Assembly (NCBI GenBank): GCA_030448085.1
Contig: JAUJNU010000034.1
Span: 1 to 18,018 of the forward strand
Direction of reading: 5' to 3'
DNA: 18,018 bases
Source: Actinomycetota bacterium
GTDB taxonomy: Bacteria; Actinomycetota; UBA4738; CADDZG01; WHSQ01
The position numbers were made by a program, and so were the translations under genes. Position 1 is the first letter of the stretch; the number at the start of each line of letters is the position of its first letter. The notes beneath the pieces are model-generated. The model saw only the letters and a program-made list of their open reading frames with translations. It was not told where the DNA came from and searched no databases. Below are positions 1 to 7,744 of this stretch, in pieces.

Positions 1-167
1 GCAAGGACGTCCTGGCCAAGTGCTACGGCGGTGACATCACCCGGAAGCGCAAGCTCCTCGAGAAGCAGAAGAAGGGTAAGGCGCGCATGAAGCAGATAGG
101 CGCGGTGGAGGTGCCGCAAGAGGCCTTCATCGAAGCACTCCGCATGGATCCGGACGAGCGCACGTGA
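1..167 (+). CDS. lepA: Elongation factor 4 (LepA), 3' end only
   Basis: This is the last 54 codons of LepA, the ribosome-associated GTPase that back-translocates or remodels ribosomes. The reading frame starts at base 3 ([20 protein letters not shown]...) and ends with TGA at 165-167. The run '[20 protein letters not shown]' followed by [10 protein letters not shown] and '[12 protein letters not shown]' is the highly conserved LepA C-terminal domain, rich in Lys/Arg and thought to contact tRNA and rRNA. The gene continues upstream of the window. Its stop codon overlaps the GTG start of hemW (GTGA), which suggests translational coupling. The lepA-hemW pairing is common in Gram-positive bacteria. 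I am confident of the identity; only the 5' part is missing. Confidence 0.95.
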   Translation, partial: KDVLAKCYGGDITRKRKLLEKQKKGKARMKQIGAVEVPQEAFIEALRMDPDERT

Positions 168-1339
168 CACTCACAGCGCCCGTCGCCCCCCGGCCTTCTG
201 AGTGGCTCGCGGAGCCCGGTCTCGGCGTCTACGTGCACATCCCGTTCTGCCTCCATCGCTGCCACTATTGCGACTTCAACACCTACGAGGGCCTGGCGGA
301 GCTGCACGAGCCGTACGTCGATGCCCTCATTGCGCACATCCACCGCCTCCCGCGCCCCGAGCGCAGCGCTTCGACCGTCTTCTTCGGCGGGGGCACCCCG
401 ACACTGCTGCCCCCGGAGTCACTCGGCCGCATCCTCGGGGCAGTGCGCGACGCTGTCGGGCTCGCCCCCGTCGCCGAGGTCTCGGTGGAAGTGAACCCCG
501 AGACCGTCGACGAGGAGGTTTTCACCAGCCTCCTGGCGCACGGGTTCAACAGGGTCTCGATAGGCACCCAGTCCCTGGTGCCGCGTGTTCTCGAGCAGCT
601 CGGCAGGACGCATTCCCCCGAACGAGCCCTCGAGTCCGTACGAGCGGCGAGGTCCGCCGGCTTCATGAACGTCAACGTCGACCTCATCTACGGCTCTCCT
701 TGGGAGACGGACGCGGACTGGACCACGTCGCTCCGCGGCGTCGTGGACGCCGATCCCGAGCATGTGTCCGCGTATGCGCTCACGATCGAGGAGGGAACGC
801 CGCTGGGAACGATGGTGCGCGATGGGCGCATGCCCGACGTCGATCCCGACGTGCAGGCTGATCGGCACGCGGCCGCGGAGGCCATCCTCGGCTCGGCGGG
901 CTTAGAGCGCTACGAGATATCCAATTGGGCCAAGCCCGGTGCGGCGTGCCGGCACAACCTCATCTACTGGTCGGCCGGCGACTATCTCGGATGCGGCGCC
1001 GGAGCTCACGGCCATTCGAGTGGTCGTCGCTATTGGTCCGTCCGGCTGCCCCGTGACTTCATCGGGCGGGTGGCCGAGGGCGTCTCACCTGAGGAAGGTG
1101 AGGAGCTGCTGCTCCCGGAGACGCGAGTAGGGGAGGCCCTGATGCTCGGCCTCCGCCTGACATCGGGGATCCACGTGAGCTCTTTCTCCCGGCGTTTCGG
1201 TGTCGACCTCCCGGGCGAGCACGCGCGGTTGATCGACGAGTTGGTGCGCGCGGGTCGCCTCGAAAGGCTGGACGGCTGGCTTCGCATCCCTCCGGACGCA
1301 GCGATGGTGGCGAACGAGGTCCTGTGGAGGTTCCTGTGA
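164..1339 (+). CDS. hemW: HemW, radical SAM heme chaperone (coproporphyrinogen III oxidase-like)
   Basis: This 391-residue protein has the usual HemW length. The radical-SAM cluster motif is C29-x3-C33-x2-C36 followed by D-F ([10 protein letters not shown]). The Phe in place of the fourth Cys of true HemN (CxxxCxxCxC) marks it as HemW, a heme-binding chaperone thought to deliver heme to respiratory enzymes rather than an oxygen-independent coproporphyrinogen oxidase. The SAM-binding '[10 protein letters not shown]' lies near residue 75, followed by 'SVEVNPETV' and 'NRVSIGTQS', and a C-terminal HemN_C-like winged region ends the protein (LGLRLTSGI onward). The GTG start at 164 overlaps the lepA stop (GTGA), and the hydrophilic leader of about 20 residues before 'GVYVHIPFC' is normal. 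Older annotations call this family HemN. Function is inferred from the family. Confidence 0.93.
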   Translation: MTLTAPVAPRPSEWLAEPGLGVYVHIPFCLHRCHYCDFNTYEGLAELHEPYVDALIAHIHRLPRPERSASTVFFGGGTPTLLPPESLGRILGAVRDAVGLAPVAEVSVEVNPETVDEEVFTSLLAHGFNRVSIGTQSLVPRVLEQLGRTHSPERALESVRAARSAGFMNVNVDLIYGSPWETDADWTTSLRGVVDADPEHVSAYALTIEEGTPLGTMVRDGRMPDVDPDVQADRHAAAEAILGSAGLERYEISNWAKPGAACRHNLIYWSAGDYLGCGAGAHGHSSGRRYWSVRLPRDFIGRVAEGVSPEEGEELLLPETRVGEALMLGLRLTSGIHVSSFSRRFGVDLPGEHARLIDELVRAGRLERLDGWLRIPPDAAMVANEVLWRFL

Positions 1340-1352
1340 GAAGCGCCGCCTG

Positions 1353-1865
1353 GTGACCGTTCCTTATGTCGGAGTGGTTGGCGCCAGTGCCTCCGACGAA
1401 GGGACCTCGAGTCGCGCCGAGAGAGTCGGGCGGCTGCTCGCCGAGGCGGGGGCCGTGCTCGTATGCGGGGGCCTCGGAGGCGTGATGGAAGCCGCTTGCA
1501 AGGGAGCCACTTCGGCCGACGGTTTGACCGTCGGGCTCCTCCCCACTGAGGAGCGGGAAGCCGCGAACCCCTACGTGAAGGTTGCTATACCGACGGGGCT
1601 GGGCGAGATGAGGAACGCTCTCCTAGTCCGTTCCGTCGACGCGGTCATAGCGATCGGTGGTGAGTTCGGAACCCTGTCTGAGATCGCTTTCGCTCTGAAG
1701 ATCGGTCGTCCGGTCGTCGGCCTCGGCTCGTGGGAGGTCCTGCCCGGCTCCCACTCCGTCAAGAGAGCTCCCAACCCAACCCCGGGGGAGCTGCTCCCGA
1801 TACACCCGGCCGCCACTCCCGAGGAAGCGGTCCAGCTCGCCCTTAGCCTTGCGAGAGGTCGCTAG
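1353..1865 (+). CDS. LOG/DprA-fold nucleotide-binding protein (TIGR00725-like)
   Basis: This 170-residue protein has a Rossmann-like fold of the LOG/lysine decarboxylase-like superfamily. It begins 'YVGVVGASA'. It carries 'GGLGGVMEAACKGA' (residues 39-52), the counterpart of the LOG GGGxxGxMGA motif, then 'GEMRNALLV' (84-92) and 'GGEFGTLSE' (102-110), the counterpart of PGGxGTxxE. The E and T residues of that second motif are phosphoribohydrolase catalytic/binding residues in LOG enzymes. Full LOG enzymes make active cytokinins from nucleotides. This shorter subfamily has, to my knowledge, no assigned substrate, so I do not claim one. The start is GTG at 1353, 13 bases after hemW, with no clear ribosome binding site. 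Its TAG stop shares a CTAG with the stop of the convergent gene. Confidence 0.8.
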   Translation: MTVPYVGVVGASASDEGTSSRAERVGRLLAEAGAVLVCGGLGGVMEAACKGATSADGLTVGLLPTEEREAANPYVKVAIPTGLGEMRNALLVRSVDAVIAIGGEFGTLSEIAFALKIGRPVVGLGSWEVLPGSHSVKRAPNPTPGELLPIHPAATPEEAVQLALSLARGR

Positions 1866-2992
1866 AAGCTCCTCCACTCGAAGTGCATCGGGTCCGTGAT
1901 GAGCCACCTGCCGCCCCATGTGAAGCCCCACTCCCGCATGATGCGAGCGAACGCCTTATTGGGCGCGCCTCTCGATCCGACCGGGTTGCTCGCGGCGTTG
2001 AGATCGAGCGCCACCCCCCAGGAGTGGCTCGAGAGCTTCCCATTTGGATCCCGCCCGATGAACCTCGCGTTGTAGCAGCCGGCGTACTGAGTCGGGTCCA
2101 CCCGGGCACTGAGCCCTTTGTCCTTGAGGTCGGCCAGGGCCCCGCGCAGCTGGGGGATGAGCAGGCGATGGCAGGTGACGCGCCCCGAGGACGGGGACGG
2201 ACCTCTCGACGATGTTCCTGCGGCGCCACCCGGGCTCGACGTCGAGGGAGCCGTCCGGCAGCAGGCGCGCGGCGAACTCTCCGAACGTCTCTTTGAAGAA
2301 CATCTGCGGCATCACCGAGTGGGCATAGCGGAGGTAGGTGGTCCGGCCCTCGGGGACGACGGCGACAGGCCCGCCACCGACCAGCCGCTTCGCCGCGCTC
2401 TTCACCCGCTCCGGGCCGGGGCCTTCGAGCACGACGAACCTGTTCCCCAGGCTTCGGGCGGCGACCCCGCGACGAGGGCTTCGTACCCTTCGGCGGAGCC
2501 GTCGAGATCGTCCCCCTCATCTCGACCCGGGAGCCGCCGAGCACGAGGGAGCTTCCTTCGTCCATCCCTCGCAACTCGCGGCCGGTGACGGAGAGGAGCA
2601 TCCATCCCGGTTGGAGGGATCGGATCTTCTCCCTGTCGCCGGGTCGACGGATGTGGGCGGCGAACTCTCGGGGCTCCACGTATGCCACCTCGAACGGGAA
2701 CCCGTACCCCCGTGCGCGCTCCCTCCGAGATCCAGTGAAGTCCCTCTACCACGGTCGTCGCCTCTTTCACCCCCGGCACCCGCTCGAGCTGCTGCTCGGC
2801 CCCGGCGGCGAGGTCCCCGGGCGTCCACACGACGAGGGGAGGAGGCTGCTCCGGCTGCGGCCCCTCCAGCGCAGGCGAGGGCGAGGGTGCTTCGTCGCTC
2901 GGGGTCGATGCCCGTGCGGTGGGGGGCTCGGTGGGAGGACCCGCAGCCTCGCAGGCCCCGAGGAGCAGCACGACGCCCAGCCCTGCTATCAA
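1862..2992 (-). pseudogene. M15-family D-Ala-D-Ala carboxypeptidase-like lipoprotein, multiply frameshifted
   Basis: Read on the minus strand, homologous-looking protein continues through several frames. From 2992 (TTG) comes a lipoprotein signal with lipobox LLGAC and a Pro/Ser/Thr-rich linker. Near 2707-2711 it moves to a frame reading GYGFPFEVAYVEPREFAAH. Near 2512-2516 it appears to move to DDLDGSAEGYEALVAG, and around 2440-2480 to NRFVVLEGPGPERV and then ETFGEFAARLLPDGSLDV. At 2183-2186 it moves to RVTCHRLLIPQLRGAL. The end is the intact zinc-peptidase core: SSHSWGVALDLN (zinc ligands H and D near 2024-2026 and 2003-2005) and DPMHFEW (third zinc His). Such enzymes trim peptidoglycan stem peptides outside the membrane. 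At least three shifts are needed, most at C/G runs. A Lys/Arg-rich n-region (VRTTRRA from GTG at 3012) lies one base out of frame with the signal, so a further shift is possible. Either a decaying gene or sequencing error. Confidence 0.72.
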
Positions 2993-3070
2993 GCCCTTCT
3001 CGTCGTCCTCACTCGATCATCTTCCCGCTCCCGGATCGGCGTGTCTCTTTTCCCCTGACGCCTGAGATGC

Positions 3071-3373
3071 TTGAGGGTGGCCTACGTAGGGAATCTCAGC
3101 TGCCGTGACTGCGGCCTCACCTTCACGTCGTGGTGGGGGCCGTACGACCGGACCGACGAGTACAGGTGCCTGAACGACCACGTCCTGCACGTGGACAAGG
3201 ACGGCGGCCGCATCCTCACGATCGACGGCTCGCCCGTGGCACGTGGGACCTTGTACGACAACAAGGGCCGCTGCCCCGAGTGCCGTTCGGAGATGAGGAC
3301 GGGCCTCCTTCCCTGTTGCCCCGTATGCGGGGGCCGGGACCACGAGGTGCTGTTGGAGGGGACGCTCAGTTAG
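3071..3373 (+). CDS. Small protein with two zinc-ribbon motifs, function unknown
   Basis: This 100-residue soluble protein is one I do not recognise by name. Visible motifs are C11-x2-C14 with C33 and H37/H40 as candidate partners, then C68-x2-C71 paired with C83-x2-C86 (preceded by C82). That arrangement suggests two zinc ribbons or a rubredoxin-like metal fold. Between them is a 'GRILTIDGSPVARGTLYDNKG' stretch with beta-strand character. There are no membrane segments or signal peptide. The start used is TTG at 3071; GTG at 3077 is an equally possible start, and neither has a good ribosome binding site. The gene lies between the divergent broken lipoprotein and hrcA, and its TAG stop (3371-3373) sits inside the CIRCE operator. 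It could be a nucleic-acid- or protein-binding adaptor, but that is only a guess from the ribbons. Confidence 0.72.
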   Translation: MRVAYVGNLSCRDCGLTFTSWWGPYDRTDEYRCLNDHVLHVDKDGGRILTIDGSPVARGTLYDNKGRCPECRSEMRTGLLPCCPVCGGRDHEVLLEGTLS

Positions 3374-3396
3374 CACTCGTGGGGAGCGAGTGCTAA
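3370..3396. promoter_or_regulatory. CIRCE heat-shock operator (HrcA binding site)
   Basis: TTAGCACTC (3370-3378), a 9-base spacer, then GAGTGCTAA (3388-3396) is a perfect match to the CIRCE consensus with its standard spacing. HrcA binds this inverted repeat and represses heat-shock genes. The site is 35 bases upstream of the hrcA start, so autoregulation of hrcA-dnaJ is the natural reading. Its left arm includes the TAG stop codon of the upstream zinc-ribbon gene. Confidence 0.97.
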
Positions 3397-3414
3397 AAGC
3401 CGCCCCCGATTGGG

Positions 3415-3420
3415 TAGGAT
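3415..3420 (+). promoter_or_regulatory. Candidate -10 box of hrcA
   Basis: TAGGAT fits the actinobacterial TANNNT -10 pattern and lies 11 bases before the hrcA ATG. A -35 element would fall at about 3392-3397, inside the right arm of CIRCE, so bound HrcA would block polymerase. No recognisable -35 sequence is present. This is inferred from position only. Confidence 0.4.
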
Positions 3421-3430
3421 TGGGGCACCT

Positions 3431-4477
3431 ATGAGTAATGAGCGGGCGCTCGACGAGCGCAAGGCAGCCATCTTGAGGGCCCTCGTGTCCCATTACGTGA
3501 GGTTCGGCGAGCCCGTGGGGTCGAAGACCCTCGTGGAGGGCTACAACCTCGGCGTCTCGCCCGCCACCGTCCGGAACGAGATGATGGCCCTCGAGGAGGG
3601 CGGCTACATCTACCAGCCGCACACCTCGGCCGGGCGGATCCCGACCGACACCGGCTACCGGCACTACGTCGACAACTCACCCGGTGACGCCCGCCTGACG
3701 GCCCCCGAGGTGCGACGCATCAGACACTTCTTCGGTGAGCCGCGCTGGGAGCTGGAGGACGCTCTGCGTCAGACCGCCTCACTTCTGTCGAACCTCACCG
3801 ACCACGCTGCGGTCGTGTTCGCGCCGGCCTTCGACAGGAGCGTAGTGCGTCACGTAGAGCTGGTGCGCCTGAGCGGGGGCAGGGCGATGCTGGTACTCGT
3901 GACCGATACGGGCCGGGTCGACAACCACATCATCCGCGTGCCCGACAACGTCGACGAGGTGCAGCTCGATCGAGCCGCCGAGATGCTGAACAGGATGCTC
4001 GCCGAGTCTCCTCTCGAGACGGCTCCCGCCGTCGTGGCGAATGGGGTCGAGCGTCTGCCCCTGGAGCTGCGGGAGGTCGCAACCAACGTCGCAACGGTGC
4101 TCGCCGAAGGGCTGATGGACCGTGAGGAGAACCGCATCTTCCTCGAAGGAACCTCGAACATCGTCGACGAGCAGAAGTTCTCCGACCTCGAGACAGTGCG
4201 TCAGGTGATCGGCGCCCTCGAGCACCGACGGCTGCTGCTAGAGGTCGTGGCGGACGCCATCTCGGGTGGCTCCGTCTCGGTCCGCATCGGCTCCGAGAAC
4301 CAGGTGGCGGGGATGCAGGTTTGTTCGGTGGTCACTGCTCCCTATGGCTCGGGCGAGACCGCCCTCGGGTCCCTCGGCGTCGTCGGCCCCACTCGCATGG
4401 ATTACCGCCGGACGATCGCGGCCGTGCACGAGGTTTCCTCCAACCTCGGCCGGATGCTCATGGGGCTGGGCATCTAG
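3431..4477 (+). CDS. hrcA: Heat-inducible transcription repressor HrcA
   Basis: This 348-residue protein is typical of HrcA. The N-terminal winged helix (about residues 5-80) carries 'ILRALVSHYVRFGEPVGSKTL' around the start of the fold, then 'GVSPATVRNEM' as the recognition helix and 'HTSAGRIPTDTGYRHYVD' as the family signature. The rest is the GAF-like dimerisation region, ending with 'VGPTRMDYRR' and 'SSNLGRMLMGLGI'. HrcA represses chaperone genes through CIRCE and depends on GroEL for folding. A perfect CIRCE lies directly upstream. I chose ATG 3431 over an in-frame TTG at 3410 because the candidate -10 box lies between them. dnaJ follows after 3 bases, so the two are an operon. No grpE or dnaK is present, as in the actinobacterial hrcA-dnaJ2 arrangement. 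Confidence 0.96.
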   Translation: MSNERALDERKAAILRALVSHYVRFGEPVGSKTLVEGYNLGVSPATVRNEMMALEEGGYIYQPHTSAGRIPTDTGYRHYVDNSPGDARLTAPEVRRIRHFFGEPRWELEDALRQTASLLSNLTDHAAVVFAPAFDRSVVRHVELVRLSGGRAMLVLVTDTGRVDNHIIRVPDNVDEVQLDRAAEMLNRMLAESPLETAPAVVANGVERLPLELREVATNVATVLAEGLMDREENRIFLEGTSNIVDEQKFSDLETVRQVIGALEHRRLLLEVVADAISGGSVSVRIGSENQVAGMQVCSVVTAPYGSGETALGSLGVVGPTRMDYRRTIAAVHEVSSNLGRMLMGLGI

Positions 4478-4480
4478 GGC

Positions 4481-5569
4481 GTGGCGATCGACCATTACGA
4501 GACGCTCGGGGTCACCCGGGCGGCCTCCTCCGAGGAGATCAAGAAGGCCTACAGAAAGCTCGCCCGGCAGCTTCATCCGGACGCGAACCCGGACGATCCA
4601 AGTGCGGAGGAGCGGTTCAAAGAGGTAACCCACTCCTACGAGGTTCTCTCCGATCCCGAGAAGCGAAGGCGGTACGACACCTACGGGGACGAGGGCACCG
4701 CGGGCGGCGGCTTCGGGGATTTCGGAAACATCTCCGACCTCTTTTCGACGTTCTTCGGCGGCAGGGCCGGCGGGAGCCGGACCGGGCCGGCGCGCGGGGC
4801 GGACATCCTGGCCGAGGTGGAGCTGACCCTGGAGGAGGCGGCAACCGGCGCTGAGCGGGAGGTGGAGGTCGAGGCCTACGTCGCGTGTGACGAGTGTGAG
4901 GGCAGCGGTGCATCTCCCGGTACCTATCCCAGCCGCTGTTCGGACTGCGGAGGCACGGGCGAGCTGAGGCAGGTCCGTCAAACCGTGTTCGGAAACATGA
5001 TGACGGCTACGACGTGCCTCGGCTGCTCGGGCACGGGCAGGGTAATCGCAGATCCGTGCAAGAGCTGCGGGGGCCAGGGCCGGGTGCGAACGGTCGATGC
5101 GCTCTCTGTGCAGATCCCTCCCGGGGTGGACGACGGGGCTCGACTAAGGGTGACCGGCAGAGGCGAGGCCGGCGCCCGCGGGGGCCGGTCCGGCGACCTC
5201 TACGTTGGCATCCGCGTCGCGCCCCATCCGGTCTTCCAGCGAGCGGGCGAGGACCTCGCCTGCGAGGTGAAGGTTCCCATGACCGTTGCCGCTCTCGGCG
5301 GGAGCGTCGATATGCCCACCCTCGAGGGGCCCGAGCCCACCGACATAGCGCCGGGGACACAGTCGGGCGAGGTGGTGAGGCTGCGGAACCGGGGGATGCC
5401 GCGTCTCCATGGCAGGGGCCGAGGCGAGCTCGTCGGCGTACTGCGCGTGGAGACCCCGAAAGACCTCTCATCCGAAGAGGCAGAGCTTCTCGAGGGGTTC
5501 GCGAAGCTGCGGGGCGAGCACACGGGGCCGAGGGGCTTCTTTGACAAGATCAAGGAAGCCTTCAACTAG
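4481..5569 (+). CDS. dnaJ: Chaperone protein DnaJ (DnaJ2 type)
   Basis: This 362-residue Hsp40 co-chaperone stimulates DnaK ATPase and presents substrates. The J domain (residues 4-68) has the essential H32-P33-D34. A short Gly/Phe-rich linker (about 70-100) follows. The zinc-finger region has all four CxxCxGxG repeats: C136/C139, C153/C156, C179/C182 and C193/C196. The C-terminal substrate-binding domains follow ([44 protein letters not shown]). It is a full class A DnaJ. The GTG start at 4481 is 3 bases after hrcA. Its place next to hrcA rather than dnaK-grpE indicates the second actinobacterial copy (DnaJ2), with control through the upstream CIRCE likely. Confidence 0.96.
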   Translation: MAIDHYETLGVTRAASSEEIKKAYRKLARQLHPDANPDDPSAEERFKEVTHSYEVLSDPEKRRRYDTYGDEGTAGGGFGDFGNISDLFSTFFGGRAGGSRTGPARGADILAEVELTLEEAATGAEREVEVEAYVACDECEGSGASPGTYPSRCSDCGGTGELRQVRQTVFGNMMTATTCLGCSGTGRVIADPCKSCGGQGRVRTVDALSVQIPPGVDDGARLRVTGRGEAGARGGRSGDLYVGIRVAPHPVFQRAGEDLACEVKVPMTVAALGGSVDMPTLEGPEPTDIAPGTQSGEVVRLRNRGMPRLHGRGRGELVGVLRVETPKDLSSEEAELLEGFAKLRGEHTGPRGFFDKIKEAFN

Positions 5570-5582
5570 TTAAGGTGCGGCT

Positions 5583-6317
5583 GTGACCGGCGGGCCGTGG
5601 TTCTTCGCTCCGGCCCCTGATTGGGGCGAGCAGTTCGTGCGGCTGCCGGCAGACGAGACCCATCACGCTTTGAGGGTGCTTCGCGTGGCACCTCCCGACG
5701 TCATCACCGTGGCCGATGGTGAGGGCCGCGTAGCCCGCTGCGCGGTCGATGGAGCGCTCGACGGCAGGTTAGTGGCGGAGATCCTCGAGCGACATGAACG
5801 GCCCCCACTCCGCCCGAGGGTGACGCTCTACCAAGGTGTCGCCAAGGGAAACAAGCTCGACGGGGTGGTGGAGCGGATGGCAGAGCTCGGGGTCGCCGAG
5901 GTGTGGGCGTTCGAGTCCGAGCGCTCGGTGGCGAGATGGGACGAGGCCAAGGTCGCCCGCCTGGGGGAGCGATGGGCGACGATCGCCCGCTCCGCGGCCA
6001 AGCAATCCCACAGCCCGTTCCTGTTGGAGGCGCGCGCGGGTCTCTCCTTCGCTCAGCTCGTGGCGAAGGTGGCCGAGGAGCCTCTGGCCGTGACCTTGTG
6101 GGAAGAGGCATCCCTTCCGCTGAGGACCGCTCTCGAGCAAACGGAGAGGGTGGCACTCGTGGTCGGGCCCGAGGGGGGCCTCACCCGGGACGAGGCGGAC
6201 GCCCTTGCCGACGCGGGAGCGCCCCTCGTGTCGCTCGGCCCCCAGATCCTGCGGACCGAGAACGCCCCCGTCGTGGCCGTAGCCGCCCTTCTGTTCCACT
6301 ACGGTCTCATCGGGTAG
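5583..6317 (+). CDS. rsmE: 16S rRNA (uracil1498-N3)-methyltransferase RsmE
   Basis: This 244-residue member of the SPOUT/RsmE family methylates N3 of U1498 in the 30S decoding region using S-adenosylmethionine. The N-terminal PUA-like part contains 'ETHHALRVLRV'. The knotted SPOUT domain contains 'VTLYQGVAKGNKLDGVVERMAELGV', then 'ERWATIARSAAKQS', 'VGPEGGLTRDEADAL' and 'SLGPQILRTENAPVVAVAALL', the SAM-binding knot signatures. It starts with GTG at 5583, preceded by AAGG at 5572-5575, 13 bases after dnaJ. dnaJ-rsmE adjacency is widely conserved in Gram-positive bacteria. Confidence 0.95.
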   Translation: MTGGPWFFAPAPDWGEQFVRLPADETHHALRVLRVAPPDVITVADGEGRVARCAVDGALDGRLVAEILERHERPPLRPRVTLYQGVAKGNKLDGVVERMAELGVAEVWAFESERSVARWDEAKVARLGERWATIARSAAKQSHSPFLLEARAGLSFAQLVAKVAEEPLAVTLWEEASLPLRTALEQTERVALVVGPEGGLTRDEADALADAGAPLVSLGPQILRTENAPVVAVAALLFHYGLIG

Positions 6318-6339
6318 CGAACTCGAGGAGGGGAACCGC

Positions 6340-6678
6340 ATGGCCGACTGCTTGTTCTGCAAGATCGTCTCGGGCGAAGTCAGATCCGAGTTCATAAAGG
6401 AATCCGAACTGGCGCTGGCGTTCAGGGACATCAACCCGGTTGCGCCTCAGCACGTGCTCGTGATCCCGAGGGAGCACCTCGGGTCCGCCGCCGACCTCGG
6501 ACCCCAGCACGCGCAGCTGATCGGAGAGATCTTCGGGATGCTTGCCTCGCTGGCGAAAGAAGAGGGCCTCGAGAGCTTCCGTGTGGTCACGAACGTAGGC
6601 CCGGACGCAGGGCAAACCGTCCACCACCTGCATTTCCACCTCATAGCGGGCCGCTCGATGGCGTGGCCGCCGGGGTGA
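6340..6678 (+). CDS. HIT-family (HINT-like) nucleotide hydrolase
   Basis: This 112-residue histidine-triad protein has the catalytic motif HHLHFH (H96-x-H98-x-H100), in which the middle His attacks the phosphoramidate. 'ADCLFCKIVSGE' at the N terminus and 'INPVAPQHVLVIPREH' near residues 31-46 are characteristic of HINT proteins. These enzymes hydrolyse adenosine 5'-phosphoramidates and aminoacyl-AMP, acting as cytosolic scavengers. A strong ribosome binding site, GAGGAGGGG (6325-6333), precedes the ATG. It is 22 bases after rsmE and probably co-transcribed with it. The natural substrate cannot be read from the sequence. Confidence 0.93.
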   Translation: MADCLFCKIVSGEVRSEFIKESELALAFRDINPVAPQHVLVIPREHLGSAADLGPQHAQLIGEIFGMLASLAKEEGLESFRVVTNVGPDAGQTVHHLHFHLIAGRSMAWPPG

Positions 6679-6710
6679 CCCCCATGCACCCCCTCGGGCA
6701 TGGACCTGGG

Positions 6711-6716
6711 TAAAAT
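6711..6716 (+). promoter_or_regulatory. Candidate -10 box of phoH
   Basis: TAAAAT stands out in an AT-rich patch (6711-6732) within GC-rich DNA, and fits TANNNT. It ends 15 bases before the phoH ATG, predicting a very short leader. No ribosome binding site lies between it and the start, and no clear -35 is visible. It suggests a new transcription unit beginning at phoH. Confidence 0.42.
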
Positions 6717-6731
6717 CTGGTTTAACTCTTT

Positions 6732-7721
6732 ATGCTCACAACCACTCAAGTGAAGATCCTCGTCCCCGGGCACCACGACATGGTCGGTCTCGTTGGTGCC
6801 AGAGACGAGCTCCTCAAGCTCATAGAACGTGCCTTCTCGACGGACATCCGGGTGCGCGGCAACGAGATCGTCCTCACCGGAGACCCGCAGGAGACCGAGC
6901 GGGTCTCGCGCCTCTTCGAAGAGCTCCTGAGCCTGCTCGAGCAGGGACAGGTCCTTACTTCCGAGTCGATCGGCCGCTCCATCGAGATCGTGAAGGAGAG
7001 CCCCGACGCACGTCCCTCGCAGGTGCTCGGCGACACCGTCGTCGTCACCCATTCCGGTAAGGCGATCAGGCCGAAGACCGCGGGGCAGAAGATGTACGTC
7101 GACTTCATGCGCAACAACACGATCGTGTTCGGGATCGGTCCCGCGGGGAGCGGCAAGACCTACCTTGCGGTCGCGATGGCGATCCGGGCGCTCAAGTCGG
7201 GGGATGTCTCTCGCATCGTCCTCACCCGGCCTGCCGTCGAGGCGGGGGAGAGGCTGGGGTTCCTTCCGGGAGACCTAGCGGCCAAGATCGACCCGTACCT
7301 GAAGCCCCTCTACGACGCCCTCTACGAGATGCTCGAGCCGGACACGATGAACCGCTACATGGAACAAGGGACGATCGAGATAGCGCCTCTCGCATTCATG
7401 CGGGGGCGCACGCTGAACGACGCGTTCATCATCCTCGACGAGGCTCAGAACACGACTCCCGAGCAGATGAAGATGTTCCTCACCCGCCTCGGGTTCGGCT
7501 CCAAGGCAGTCATCACCGGTGATGTGACCCAGGTCGACCTTCCTTCGGGAGCGCGGTCGGGGCTCGTCGTGATCGAAGAGATCCTGCAGGGGATCGCAGG
7601 TGTGGCGTTCCATCACCTGCACGCTCGAGACGTGGTCCGGCACAAGATCGTGCAAGACATCGTCGAGGCCTACCGCTATTACGCGGAGGGCAAGCAGAAG
7701 GTGGGAGGCACGGGGGCGTAG
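6732..7721 (+). CDS. phoH: PhoH-like ATPase
   Basis: This 329-residue P-loop ATPase has an N-terminal region with a KH-like 'IRVRGNEIVLTG' (about 39-50), then the PhoH core. The core has Walker A GPAGSGKT (136-143), 'LTRPAVEAGERLGFLPGD' (164-181), Walker B FIILDEAQN (232-240) and 'ITGDVTQVDLP', with the 'VRHKIVQDIVEAY' C terminus. PhoH proteins resemble the N-terminal half of superfamily I helicases. Their role is still unsettled; neighbourhood with ybeY and era supports involvement in RNA or ribosome metabolism, an inference. The ATG start has no Shine-Dalgarno sequence but lies just downstream of a TAAAAT box. Despite the historic name, phosphate control is not shown here. Confidence 0.95.
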   Translation: MLTTTQVKILVPGHHDMVGLVGARDELLKLIERAFSTDIRVRGNEIVLTGDPQETERVSRLFEELLSLLEQGQVLTSESIGRSIEIVKESPDARPSQVLGDTVVVTHSGKAIRPKTAGQKMYVDFMRNNTIVFGIGPAGSGKTYLAVAMAIRALKSGDVSRIVLTRPAVEAGERLGFLPGDLAAKIDPYLKPLYDALYEMLEPDTMNRYMEQGTIEIAPLAFMRGRTLNDAFIILDEAQNTTPEQMKMFLTRLGFGSKAVITGDVTQVDLPSGARSGLVVIEEILQGIAGVAFHHLHARDVVRHKIVQDIVEAYRYYAEGKQKVGGTGA

Positions 7722-7738
7722 GAGCCACGGCTCCCACC
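7700..7738 (+). other. Inverted repeat across the phoH stop and ybeY leader
   Basis: GGTGGGAG (7700-7707) is perfectly complementary to CTCCCACC (7731-7738), giving an 8-bp stem with a 23-base loop that includes the phoH stop codon. A competing smaller stem, GGAGC/GCTCC, lies at 7721-7734. The structure ends 6 bases before the ybeY ATG, which otherwise has no clear ribosome binding site. There is no T-tract, so it is not a standard terminator; it might tune ybeY translation. Confidence 0.35.
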
Positions 7739-7744
7739 CGACAG

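Noticed and set aside
164..1339. True oxygen-independent coproporphyrinogen III oxidase (HemN)
   Set aside because: The motif [10 protein letters not shown] lacks the fourth Cys of HemN (CxxxCxxCxC), and the protein is shorter than HemN, so HemW fits better.
2338..3108. Plus-strand open frame (256 codons) across the broken lipoprotein
   Set aside because: The translation is Arg/Pro/Ser-rich, while the minus strand here carries lipobox and M15 features. It is a shadow.
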